Below, piece by piece: positions 14,349-21,807 of a stretch of DNA of 33,141 nt. Both the position numbers and the translations under genes were made by a program. The stretch spans positions 1-33,141 of the forward strand of contig JASHPQ010000083.1 in NCBI GenBank assembly GCA_030037995.1, given 5' to 3'. Numbering within the stretch: the stretch's first letter is position 1; each line of letters begins with the position of its first letter. The notes under the pieces were generated by a model. It was given only the letters and a program-made list of their open reading frames with translations. It made no database searches and was not told the DNA's origin. The DNA comes from Nitrososphaerales archaeon. GTDB taxonomy: Archaea > Thermoproteota > Nitrososphaeria > Nitrososphaerales > CADDZS01.

Positions 14349-16379
14349 ATGCTGTCTCGAAGGTCTAGGCTCAGACACGCCCTCAGCCGAGGTGCCACGA
14401 TTGGAATTGTTGTCGTAATTATCATCATAATAGCCGCGGGAGGATACTATGCGATATCTTCTACCTCCCATTCAACGACTGTGCCGACTACGTCAGTTTC
14501 TTCAAGCTCGGTTTCTTCTTCCACTTCACCTATGGTGACCTCTTCGTCTTCGACGTCCAGTGCTCCTCCCTCCTCCATGACTACTTCCTCGGTTACTTCC
14601 TCTTCCTCGTCGACAAGCACATCCTCCTCCAGCTCTAGCGGGTTTGTGCAATCATTGACCGTGGAAGACTCTACTTGGCCAATTGACGATATGAACGTCC
14701 TTTATTGGCCGACGGAACTTCCTTGGCCGGAGTGGTACGCTTTTGCGGTTTATCAGCCAATGGTAGACGTTAATCTGGGAGAGGAATACGGGCAGGGAGT
14801 TATTCAATTCCTACCCGGCTTGGCTGCCAACTGGACGGTGAATTCTGCAAGCACAGTGTACACCTTTTCGTTAAGACAGAATGTGAAATTTTCAAATGGC
14901 GATCCTTTCAATGCATATCAATATTGGATGGAAATGTACGGAGATTACTATCTGTCAGACAATAGCAGTGATTGGATGGAGTCGTATTCCATCTTCAACA
15001 TGACCGGCGTCAATTTTGGTCCTTCAACAATTGCTCTAATTAATCAGTCGGGCTTAATCAATCCTTCACCGCAGGCACTTGCGATAATGGAGAATTCATC
15101 TTGGCCGATATACGTTACCGGACCTTACTCGATAGTATTCCATCTTCAAGCGCCTTTCATTTACTTCCTGGGGATCATGGTTGCGTACGCCGGGATGGTA
15201 ATGGATACGCAGTTTGTGCTCGATAACGGAGGTTTTGGGACACCCACGGCCTACAACCTGTACTTCAATCAACACTCTATTCCTGGAACCGGGCCATACG
15301 TCGTCTCCGGATACTCTGAGGACTCGTACATTACGTTTACTCAGAATCCGAATTACTGGGGAGACAGCCTTACCCCATCCCAGATCGCCGCGAACGTTGT
15401 GCTGGATCCGGGGCACGCGAAGACTGTAACCATTTGGGACAAGTCTTCCGATCTTTCAAGATACACCGATCTCTCAACGGGGGCCGCGCAGCTCGTCGCA
15501 ATCCAGTCACAGGATTGGAATCTAGTCCTTGCAAATCCATCCGAGTACTCTTATGTGAAAGATCCACCCTACACCGCTCAGATCATAGCTATTCCACTTA
15601 ATGTGAATGCGTATCCTACAAACATCACTGATATTAGACAGGCGATCGTTCACGCTATCAATTACTCAGACATCGACCAGACCGTGTTTTTTGGCCAGAT
15701 GACACCGGGAGTTGGACCAGAGTACCCTGCGTGGCCGCAATATTATGACCTAGGAAATTACACTCCGTACCAAACCAATATCACGCTCGCTGAGCAGTAC
15801 CTGACTAAGTCAGGAGTCAATGTGGCCAATCTTCCAGCGATTGATTTTACGGTCTACGCACCCTGTACCTACTGTGCCGAGATCGCCCAGATCGTTCAGG
15901 CTGACCTCGCGAATATTGGAATCACGCTCAATATTGAAATCCAACAGAGCAGTCTTTACTATGCTCCGTATGGAACCTATGCAACCAATGTCCAGAACGC
16001 CAATGAGATAGGAGCACTCTCGGTTCTTGGCGGTGAGTCCTGGTCACCGGCAGCGCTGACTCCCGCCGATTATTGGATAGGCTTCGTCAATAACGCTTCG
16101 GTATGGGGCAACTTTGCGGGCTACTCCAACCCAACTGTTCAAGCATGCGTGAACTCCTTCACCAGCAGTGCAAATGCGTCCTACATCCAGTCGCTCTGTC
16201 GTCCCGCACAAGAACAAATTTACAACGATGCGCCGTACGCTTGGATAGGCTTTCCGGGGCTGTGGTACGCGAGTGGGTCGTTTGTTTGGAAGACTGGCGT
16301 GGTGAAGAACTTTTACCTCGACCCAGTCTGGAACGGAATGACGACAACGCCGATCATCAACACAGTAACCTTCGGCTAG
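14349..16379 (+). CDS. Membrane-anchored ABC solute-binding protein, family 5 (paralog of the 11874-13874 gene)
   Basis: 676 residues, colinear with the first binding protein from the basic N-terminus (RRSRLRHALSR) to the shared ending IINTVTFG. The anchor helix is residues 16-36. The junction RG-A before it is an even better match to class III signal peptides than in the paralog. The linker (about 37-105) is almost pure Ser/Thr, and unlike the paralog's TPTTTVT repeat it is not repetitive at DNA level. Family 5 landmarks are LRQNVKFSNGDPFNA, GTGPYVVSGY, NPNYWGD, IRQAIVHAINYSD and a C-terminal YNDAPYAWIGF. A Cys pair in APCTYCAE is shared in position with the paralog's SGCAFCE. The two probably bind related ligands; the import machinery is elsewhere. 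Confidence 0.88.
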   Translation: MLSRRSRLRHALSRGATIGIVVVIIIIIAAGGYYAISSTSHSTTVPTTSVSSSSVSSSTSPMVTSSSSTSSAPPSSMTTSSVTSSSSSTSTSSSSSSGFVQSLTVEDSTWPIDDMNVLYWPTELPWPEWYAFAVYQPMVDVNLGEEYGQGVIQFLPGLAANWTVNSASTVYTFSLRQNVKFSNGDPFNAYQYWMEMYGDYYLSDNSSDWMESYSIFNMTGVNFGPSTIALINQSGLINPSPQALAIMENSSWPIYVTGPYSIVFHLQAPFIYFLGIMVAYAGMVMDTQFVLDNGGFGTPTAYNLYFNQHSIPGTGPYVVSGYSEDSYITFTQNPNYWGDSLTPSQIAANVVLDPGHAKTVTIWDKSSDLSRYTDLSTGAAQLVAIQSQDWNLVLANPSEYSYVKDPPYTAQIIAIPLNVNAYPTNITDIRQAIVHAINYSDIDQTVFFGQMTPGVGPEYPAWPQYYDLGNYTPYQTNITLAEQYLTKSGVNVANLPAIDFTVYAPCTYCAEIAQIVQADLANIGITLNIEIQQSSLYYAPYGTYATNVQNANEIGALSVLGGESWSPAALTPADYWIGFVNNASVWGNFAGYSNPTVQACVNSFTSSANASYIQSLCRPAQEQIYNDAPYAWIGFPGLWYASGSFVWKTGVVKNFYLDPVWNGMTTTPIINTVTFG

Positions 16380-16404
16380 ACATCGAAATCCAATGGTGGG
16401 CGGA

Positions 16405-16422
16405 GTCAGACTTTTTTCTGAC
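16405..16422 (+). terminator. Small hairpin after the second solute-binding protein gene
   Basis: GTCAGA and TCTGAC form a 6-bp stem around a C/T loop, 26 bases after the stop codon. A T-run (CTTTTT) follows at about 16433. Plausible end of the transcript. Confidence 0.35.
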
Positions 16423-16442
16423 GCTGCCCGATCTCTTTTTCC

Positions 16443-16470
16443 TTCGCTCGACCTGCCGAGCTGGAGCGAA
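16443..16470. repeat. Inverted repeat between convergent genes
   Basis: TTCGCTC (16443-16449) and GAGCGAA (16464-16470) are perfect complements with a 14-base spacer, between the binding protein gene and the convergent ridA. Could be a bidirectional terminator. Confidence 0.4.
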
Positions 16471-16580
16471 CGAACTAGATATGGTTAAGATAGTTCTCAG
16501 GAGGACTTCAGCGAAGCTTATCACTTGTCTCCGCCGAGAGAAATATCTGACACCGAGGTCGCTGGTTTTTCAGAAAGGTG

Positions 16581-16958
16581 TCATGGCTTCAGGACAATGC
16601 AGTCGATCTCCACCAGGTACTGGCCAACTAGGGCCGCTTGTATGGTAGACCGAGCCGGTTGATTTTGCGAAAAGTACCCCTTGTAGACCTCGTTCATTGC
16701 CCCAAAATCCTGAATGTCTCGGAGGTACACACCGACGCGCACTACATCGTCCAGTTTAGCGCCAGCGGCTTCAACGATCGCCTTGACATTTTCGAGAGTC
16801 TGTCTAGTCTGCGCCGTGACACCCTCGGGCAGCTTGCCACTTTTTGGATCCAGTCCGGTCTGTCCGGCGACGAAAAGAAATTTTTCCGCCAGGATTCCCT
16901 GCGAATATGGACCAGCGGGCCTAGGTGCATTATCAGATCTTATGACTTGTTTCGGCAT
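16581..16958 (-). CDS. ridA: RidA family reactive enamine/imine deaminase
   Basis: This small cytosolic protein forms trimers and hydrolyses 2-aminoacrylate-type intermediates released by PLP enzymes. At 125 residues it has the usual full length. It starts with the family opening APRPAGPYSQG (Tyr 18), then VAGQTGLDP, a central helix TRQTLENVKAIVEAAGA, the carboxylate-binding Arg 103 in PARSTIQAAL, and the catalytic-water Glu 117 in LVEIDCIV. The start is ATG 16958; a TATA-like CTTAAATAA at 16991-17000 lies about 35-40 bases upstream. It is convergent with the binding protein gene and divergent from the epimerase-like gene. Its natural partner nearby could be the PLP lyase at 10501-11715. Confidence 0.95.
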   Translation of the reverse strand: MPKQVIRSDNAPRPAGPYSQGILAEKFLFVAGQTGLDPKSGKLPEGVTAQTRQTLENVKAIVEAAGAKLDDVVRVGVYLRDIQDFGAMNEVYKGYFSQNQPARSTIQAALVGQYLVEIDCIVLKP

Positions 16959-17066
16959 TTATTTCCAAGTTCTTTCAGAAATATCCCGGTTTATTTAAGG
17001 TGAACCTGATGGGGTCTCTCAAACCTTCCTTGTAGCGTCAGGCAGAAACTGTTTAACTCACTTGGG

Positions 17067-18128
17067 ATGCACGGTGTCGCCGGGAAGATCGCTATGGCGT
17101 CAGGATCTCTTGACTGGACGTATAAGGGGATGAAGACTTTGATCCTCGAATCCGACCTCGTAAAAATCTCCGTACTTTTGGACAAGGGATCCGACATTTT
17201 CGAAGTAATTTACAAACCTCTCGATCTCGACGTGATCTGGCACGGGCCGAACGGCTACAAGGATCCGAAAACGCGTGTGGAGAGAATATCGCGCCAGGAG
17301 GACGAATTTTCTGACAATTACGGAGGCGGATGGAACGACATATTCCCAAATTACGGATTTGCTTCTTCGAACAAGGGGACGAAGTTTGGCTCGCACGGAG
17401 AGAGTGCTCTTTTACCATGGTCCTGCCGGGGCGCAGAAACCGTTAACGGGCGTATTACGGCTCACTTGGCCTTGAACTGTCTCCGCTACCCGCTTCGGGC
17501 AGAAAAGACTCTGACCTTGGGTGGATCAAAATTCTTGATCTTCGAAGATCTCCAAAACGTGGGAGAGCAGGAGATCGAGCTCTCGTGGGCACAACACATC
17601 GCCTACGGTGAGCCATTCGTGTCGCCGGAGCTGCAAATTGAGATTCCGGCGATTAGGGCGGTCACGCACGGCTATGACATGAGTCACGAAAGGACAAAGC
17701 GAGACACAAAGTTCGAGTGGCCAATGGCTCCCGGTATCGACGGCAGCACGGTGGATCTCACAAAGATTCCCGATCGCAATCTGCGTGTTCAGGAAGATTT
17801 TCCTATCGTGGAGCTCGGGGCACCTTCGTACAGACTGTACAATCCTACGTTGGATCTTGTCGTGGAGCTAAGATGGAATTCCGCGTTCCCCTATCTCTGG
17901 TACTGGCTGAACTGGGGCATCTTGAATTATCCATGGTTCGGGAGGGCCCACACGCTTGCCTTGGAACCGACGACCACGGCGAATACCACCGGACTCCAAA
18001 ACCAGATCGGCGACGGGACTGCGGTTAAGCTGGCGGCTGGAGGGACGCTGCACGGGGAAGTTGAAATGAACGTATTTCGAAAAAGCCAAGGAAAGCTCCA
18101 GAGAAATTCTTCCTCCCAATACAAATAA
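17067..18128 (+). CDS. Aldose 1-epimerase-like protein (galactose mutarotase fold, DUF4432-like)
   Basis: 353 residues of mostly beta structure, typical of the mutarotase fold that acts on sugar anomers. Recognisable pieces are the opening strand pair LILESDLVKISVLLDKGSDI with FEVIYKP, the substrate-region GGGWNDIFPNYG, the His in FGSHGESALLPW, a central AQHIAYGEPF with a second His, and LEPTTTANTTGL near the end. No signal peptide is seen, so it is cytoplasmic. The start could be ATG 17067 or ATG 17094. A TATA-like GTTTAACTCA at 17051-17060 would favour 17094, whereas a more upstream box (about 16990) would allow 17067. It is followed 30 bases later by the esterase gene, so they are probably co-transcribed. 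The actual sugar is unknown. Confidence 0.75.
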   Translation: MHGVAGKIAMASGSLDWTYKGMKTLILESDLVKISVLLDKGSDIFEVIYKPLDLDVIWHGPNGYKDPKTRVERISRQEDEFSDNYGGGWNDIFPNYGFASSNKGTKFGSHGESALLPWSCRGAETVNGRITAHLALNCLRYPLRAEKTLTLGGSKFLIFEDLQNVGEQEIELSWAQHIAYGEPFVSPELQIEIPAIRAVTHGYDMSHERTKRDTKFEWPMAPGIDGSTVDLTKIPDRNLRVQEDFPIVELGAPSYRLYNPTLDLVVELRWNSAFPYLWYWLNWGILNYPWFGRAHTLALEPTTTANTTGLQNQIGDGTAVKLAAGGTLHGEVEMNVFRKSQGKLQRNSSSQYK

Positions 18129-18158
18129 TAGACGGGAGGAAGTCCCAAAGGCATACGT

Positions 18159-19118
18159 TTGGCTCCCAGCCCCAAAGCTCTTGAATATATGGATCGGAAA
18201 AATTCCATCGGCATCCGAGATATCACGGAGCTTGATCCGTCGGAAGCTAGAGTGGAGAACAACCGCGCTACGAAGCTCTTTTTGGAAAAGCCCGAGCCGG
18301 TGGAAAAGATAGAGAACCACCTGATACGCGAAGGCTTCTCGGAGATTCCCGTGCGTGTGTACTGGCCGAAAATTACGGACAGTGAAGATGATGAAGAGCA
18401 AGATCTCTACCCTATCATTGTCTTCTTTCACAGCGGTGGATGGGTTCTTGGGAGAGTGGAATCTTACGACGAGCTCTGTTCGATGCTCGCAAACCGCTCG
18501 GAATCGATCGTAATTTCAGTCGACTACCCGCTAGCTCCGGAGCACAAGTTCCCGGAACCGCTCAACGGCTGCTACGCTGCCACCAAGTGGGCGTCAGAGA
18601 ACGCCGGGTTCCTAGAAGGAGACGAGGACACCATCGTCGTGGCGGGCGAGAGCGCTGGTGGAAACCTTGCTGCGGCTGTATCCCTAATGGCGAAAGAAAA
18701 GAAGGACCCGCAAATCGCGGCTGAGGTTTTGATGTATCCCGTGACGGACCTGACCAGCGACCTCTCAAAATACTCGAAAGACAAGTTTGGCCCCTCAAAG
18801 GAGACGATGGAGTGGTACGGTCGGCATTACGTGAAAAACGACTCAGAATATCGAAACCCGCTGGTCTCGCCGTCTTATGGAGATCTACGGGGCTTGCCAG
18901 AAACAATCATTGTTACGGCAGAATTCGATCCTCTTCGTGACCAGGATCTGGAGTTCGTCAAACGTTTAGAGCAGGCGGGGGTGAAGACCGTGCATCTGGA
19001 CTATCCCGAAATGATTCATGGATTCATGCATTTTCCAAGCTTTTTCCCGGAGGGCCGCCTAGCCATAGAGAAGGTTGCTTCGGAAGTAAAAAAGATCTAC
19101 GTGGAAAACGAAATGTAA
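18159..19118 (+). CDS. Alpha/beta hydrolase, hormone-sensitive-lipase-type carboxylesterase
   Basis: A 319-residue esterase of the HSL family. The oxyanion-hole motif is HSGGW (91-95, a variant of HGGGW) and the family landmark DYPLAPEHKFP follows at 122-132. The nucleophile elbow is GESAGGN (Ser 165). The acid is Asp 257 in TAEFDPLRDQ and the base His 287 in MIHGFM, so the triad is complete. No signal peptide or membrane helix is seen. I took TTG 18159; a GGAGG at 18135 is rather far upstream, and ATG 18189 is the alternative. It lies 30 bases downstream of the epimerase-like gene. A role in deacylating sugar esters or opening a lactone is possible but only inferred from the neighbours. Confidence 0.85.
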   Translation: MAPSPKALEYMDRKNSIGIRDITELDPSEARVENNRATKLFLEKPEPVEKIENHLIREGFSEIPVRVYWPKITDSEDDEEQDLYPIIVFFHSGGWVLGRVESYDELCSMLANRSESIVISVDYPLAPEHKFPEPLNGCYAATKWASENAGFLEGDEDTIVVAGESAGGNLAAAVSLMAKEKKDPQIAAEVLMYPVTDLTSDLSKYSKDKFGPSKETMEWYGRHYVKNDSEYRNPLVSPSYGDLRGLPETIIVTAEFDPLRDQDLEFVKRLEQAGVKTVHLDYPEMIHGFMHFPSFFPEGRLAIEKVASEVKKIYVENEM

Positions 19119-19276
19119 CAGAGTGTCCTCAAGTTTCAATATTTATCAAAGGTCAGGTGTTCCCAATTTGGAATATAGCGGCAGTGTTCATACACAATTT
19201 ATTTGGGACAGGATCCCAAAACTGTACCGGAAAATCAGATTTGGAATTCTCCAACGCACACATCGAGTCTGTTGCA

Positions 19277-19387
19277 ATGCCCTGCCCCATGTGTCTAGTC
19301 GCTAAAAGGAAAATTGAGAGCTTCAACTTGTATGAGATCAAGAGCTTCGAACGGCATCTCTCGTCCTCTCACGGTATGGAAAAGTAA
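19277..19387 (+). CDS. Possible micro-protein with a C2H2-type zinc finger
   Basis: From ATG 19277 the frame encodes 36 residues beginning MPCPMCLVAKRK. It contains C-x2-C (residues 3 and 6) and, after a spacer with aromatic and Leu positions, H-x5-H within ERHLSSSHGM, the ligand pattern of a single zinc finger. The frame is open further upstream to GTG 19157, giving 76 residues, but that part looks non-coding. It overlaps the 3' end of a decayed minus-strand frame. Too short to be certain; the ordered zinc ligands are the reason to list it. Confidence 0.35.
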   Translation: MPCPMCLVAKRKIESFNLYEIKSFERHLSSSHGMEK

Positions 19388-19745
19388 TTTCGCAAGACAC
19401 GGTTCATCCATCTCTTTCCAAGGAACGCGTATCCCTACCTTGGAGAATCCACTCATAGCGCAAGCAAACTTGATGGGTGTAGCTGATTTGGTAACCGGAT
19501 CAACCTGAAATCCTAGACTTTCCAGGGCTGTCACCCCGAGAACTTCGTCGGGTTCTTCAGGAAATATTACCCCAGCATCAGCCTCGGTGCCGCCGAATCC
19601 GACGATTATGGGATCTGTGGTCTCTTAATCGTCCGCGCATGCGGTTCAATATTGAGCCGGTATGAACAGTGTGATTCCCAAGGCAGAGAGCGGTCCGACC
19701 AAGTACGATTTCTTTCGGTTCTAGGTAGTTATTGTCGGTTACACT
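19295..19745 (-). pseudogene. Decayed retropepsin-like (clan AA) aspartic protease gene
   Basis: On the minus strand the frame open from 19624 down to 19295 reads TTDPIIVGFGGTEADAGVIF, then PEEPDEVLGVTALESLGF and QVDPVT. This is the second half of small archaeal clan AA aspartic proteases, with their terminal LLGxxxLExLG(F/L)xVDP motif. It has no start: a TAA precedes it at 19625-19627. In another frame further upstream (about 19690-19730) NYLEPKEIVLG resembles the TYTxLPKEIVKxLG stretch that normally follows the catalytic DTG, but the DTG itself is replaced (TDNN). After VDPVT the frame runs on for about 60 residues that look unrelated. I read this as one gene broken by frameshift, loss of the active site and loss of its stop. 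It lies 15 bases after the arginine decarboxylase stop. Confidence 0.6.
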
Positions 19746-19759
19746 ATAATCTCTAATGC

Positions 19760-20311
19760 CTAGGTAAGCAGCACTGCCGCCGCGATGACTGTCGTCCAGA
19801 GGCCATTCTTGTCGCCTTCGGCCGATTGGGTGATGTGCGTCGTCTTCACGATCTTACCAGAAATCTTCCAGCTCTGCTTTTTCTCATCATAGCTCTGGTC
19901 GGGGTTGAACGGAATTCCCAGAGTCGACGCTAGCATCGTGGCAGCCAGATCCTCGGCGTAGTCGCCCGCCTTTTCCTCAGTCTCCCCGTAATCTTCGTGC
20001 TCGGAGAGGTAACCGTACGTGTTGCGATCTTGAGGAATTGCAAGGCCCACGGAGGCGGCAATCAGTCTGTTGGGCTCGTTGGTCGCAAGCCTGCTGAGCA
20101 CGAGAAACAAAATCTGCCCCGGCGAAAGCTCCGTCAGCCCCTCTTTTCTCGTGACAACTTTGCATTTCGGAGGAAAGATGCTGGACACGGTCACGAGGTT
20201 GAAGGCCTCGATTCCGGCGTCGCGCAGTGCGAGTTCGAAGCTGGCAAGCCGTTCCTTGTGTCTGCCCACACCCTTGGTGAGGAAAATCTTCTTTGGAATA
20301 AGCGTCGGCAT
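19760..20311 (-). CDS. pdaD: Pyruvoyl-dependent arginine decarboxylase
   Basis: This enzyme converts arginine to agmatine, the first step of archaeal polyamine synthesis (and of agmatidine formation on tRNA-Ile2). The proenzyme is 183 residues. The self-cleavage site is [11 protein letters not shown], with Ser 43-Ser 44; cleavage would turn Ser 44 into the pyruvoyl group. Other family features are the opening [42 protein letters not shown] and [12 protein letters not shown], which holds the acidic active-site residues. The start is ATG 20311. It is divergent from the M16 peptidase genes, sharing a 161-base intergenic region. A decayed protease gene lies just downstream. Confidence 0.93.
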   Translation of the reverse strand: MPTLIPKKIFLTKGVGRHKERLASFELALRDAGIEAFNLVTVSSIFPPKCKVVTRKEGLTELSPGQILFLVLSRLATNEPNRLIAASVGLAIPQDRNTYGYLSEHEDYGETEEKAGDYAEDLAATMLASTLGIPFNPDQSYDEKKQSWKISGKIVKTTHITQSAEGDKNGLWTTVIAAAVLLT

Positions 20312-20417
20312 ACTTTTAGTGTGACAGATCCCAGTCGGTTCAGCTCCCGTTTTTAGCGTTTTGCCCGCGCTCGTCGGCGATAACCGATGTCGCGTTTTTT
20401 CAAAAAAATTGTGAAAC

Positions 20418-20425
20418 GATTATAC
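20418..20425 (+). promoter_or_regulatory. TATA-like box of the M16 peptidase operon
   Basis: GATTATAC lies about 48-55 bases before the ATG at 20473, predicting a leader of about 25 bases that ends in an AG-rich, Shine-Dalgarno-like stretch. Confidence 0.4.
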
Positions 20426-20472
20426 GGAGGAAATCAATACTTCTCCCTCCTTCGGCAAAAAGAGAGAAAAAA

Positions 20473-21807
20473 ATGGCAACGGATATTCTTCGTAGTTCTT
20501 TCAAATTACTGGACAGGATCCAGGAATTTACTCTTGAAAATGGACTTCAGGTTCTCCTGAAACCTGTACCCTCATCCAGCGCGGTGTCTACGTGGATCTT
20601 CTACAAAGTTGGATCGAGAAACGAAAAGCTCGGCACCACTGGAGTGTCGCACTGGTGCGAGCATATGCTGTTCAAGGGTGGCGGGAAGCTCGGCAAGGGA
20701 GACGTGCATACGCTGGTCAGCAGCGAAGGCGGGCGCAACAATGCGTTCACAGATCACGACATCACCGCATATTTCGAAACCCTTCCGAAGGACAGACTGG
20801 ACCTCGGCCTGTTTATCGAGTCCGAGAGGATGGCGAATGCCGCTTTCGATCCCAAGGAGGTCGAAAGCGAGAGACAGGTCATCATCTCCGAGCGAGAGGG
20901 TAGCGAAAATTTTCCTCAGTACATGGTGAGAGAGGAGATTTTTGCAACAGCCTATCACGAGCACCCGTACATGTGGCCCGTCGTGGGCTGGAAGAATGAC
21001 TTGAAGAATATCACTCGGGATGATCTCTACCAGCACTACCGGCACTTCTATCATCCCAACAACGCGATCCTCGTCGTCTGCGGCAACTTCGATCCTGAAA
21101 CAGCTTCAACCGGGATAAGAAATTCCTTCTCGAATATTCCGGCGGGAGAGAAAATACCGAACAAAATCCCCTTCCGCGAACTGCCACAGAAGGGAGAGCG
21201 CACAGCAAAGTTGATCCAGCCAGGCACTTTGAACTACTTGGGCGTGGCTTACCACGTGCCCGAGATCACCCACGAGGACGCACCGTCGTTGATAGTGCTG
21301 TCCGCGGTGCTCGGAGGCTGGCGCGGCCTGATCGGTTTCTTCGGTGACAGATTTGTACCAAGGACGAACAGGTTGTACAAGCGTCTCGTGGAGGGGAGCA
21401 TCGCAAGTGAGGTCAACACTTACTTCCCGGTCAAAATCGATCCAGGCCTGCTTTACTTCGACGTTACTCTTAATCCTGACGTCAGCACAAAGGTGGCAAA
21501 AGATGCATTCTTCTCCGAAATAGCCAGTGTGCACGACGGCCCGCCGAACGACGACGAAATGAAGGTGGCGTTCAATCAAATTAGGGCATGGCACGCTTAT
21601 GAAAACGACGGGATAGGCTTGCAGGCGCTTTCGATAGGGTACATGGAAAGGATTCAAAACCGCAAGCTCGCCGACAGTCTGATAGAAGGCGCGCTTCGGG
21701 TTACTCCCGACGATGTTCGGAGCGCTGCAAAGCGGTATCTATCGGACCAGAATCGAGTCGTTGGCGAATACGATTCGGTGAACGGAGGAGGCGCAAATAT
21801 TGTCTGA
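20473..21807 (+). CDS. M16 family zinc metallopeptidase, catalytic subunit
   Basis: A pitrilysin/processing-peptidase-type protease of 444 residues. The inverted zinc motif H-x2-E-H is HWCEH (60-64) and the third ligand is Glu 140 in RQVIISERE, at the family spacing of about 75 residues. The N-terminal LENGLQVLLKPVPSS, the GGRNNAFTDHDITAYFE stretch and HPYMWPVVGW are typical. No signal peptide is visible, so it probably acts inside the cell. The next gene overlaps it by 8 bases and encodes an M16 protein without the zinc motif. The pair matches the two-subunit design of mitochondrial processing peptidase and bacterial M16B heterodimers. Confidence 0.93.
   Translation: MATDILRSSFKLLDRIQEFTLENGLQVLLKPVPSSSAVSTWIFYKVGSRNEKLGTTGVSHWCEHMLFKGGGKLGKGDVHTLVSSEGGRNNAFTDHDITAYFETLPKDRLDLGLFIESERMANAAFDPKEVESERQVIISEREGSENFPQYMVREEIFATAYHEHPYMWPVVGWKNDLKNITRDDLYQHYRHFYHPNNAILVVCGNFDPETASTGIRNSFSNIPAGEKIPNKIPFRELPQKGERTAKLIQPGTLNYLGVAYHVPEITHEDAPSLIVLSAVLGGWRGLIGFFGDRFVPRTNRLYKRLVEGSIASEVNTYFPVKIDPGLLYFDVTLNPDVSTKVAKDAFFSEIASVHDGPPNDDEMKVAFNQIRAWHAYENDGIGLQALSIGYMERIQNRKLADSLIEGALRVTPDDVRSAAKRYLSDQNRVVGEYDSVNGGGANIV

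Noticed and set aside
16103-16648. 181-codon plus-strand frame overlapping the end of the second binding protein
   Set aside because: Out of frame with the conserved C-terminus, it crosses both hairpins and enters ridA; no family resemblance.
19295-19534. Stand-alone minus-strand gene starting at GTG 19534
   Set aside because: The similarity to aspartic proteases continues upstream of that GTG into a frame closed by a stop, so it is part of a decayed gene.
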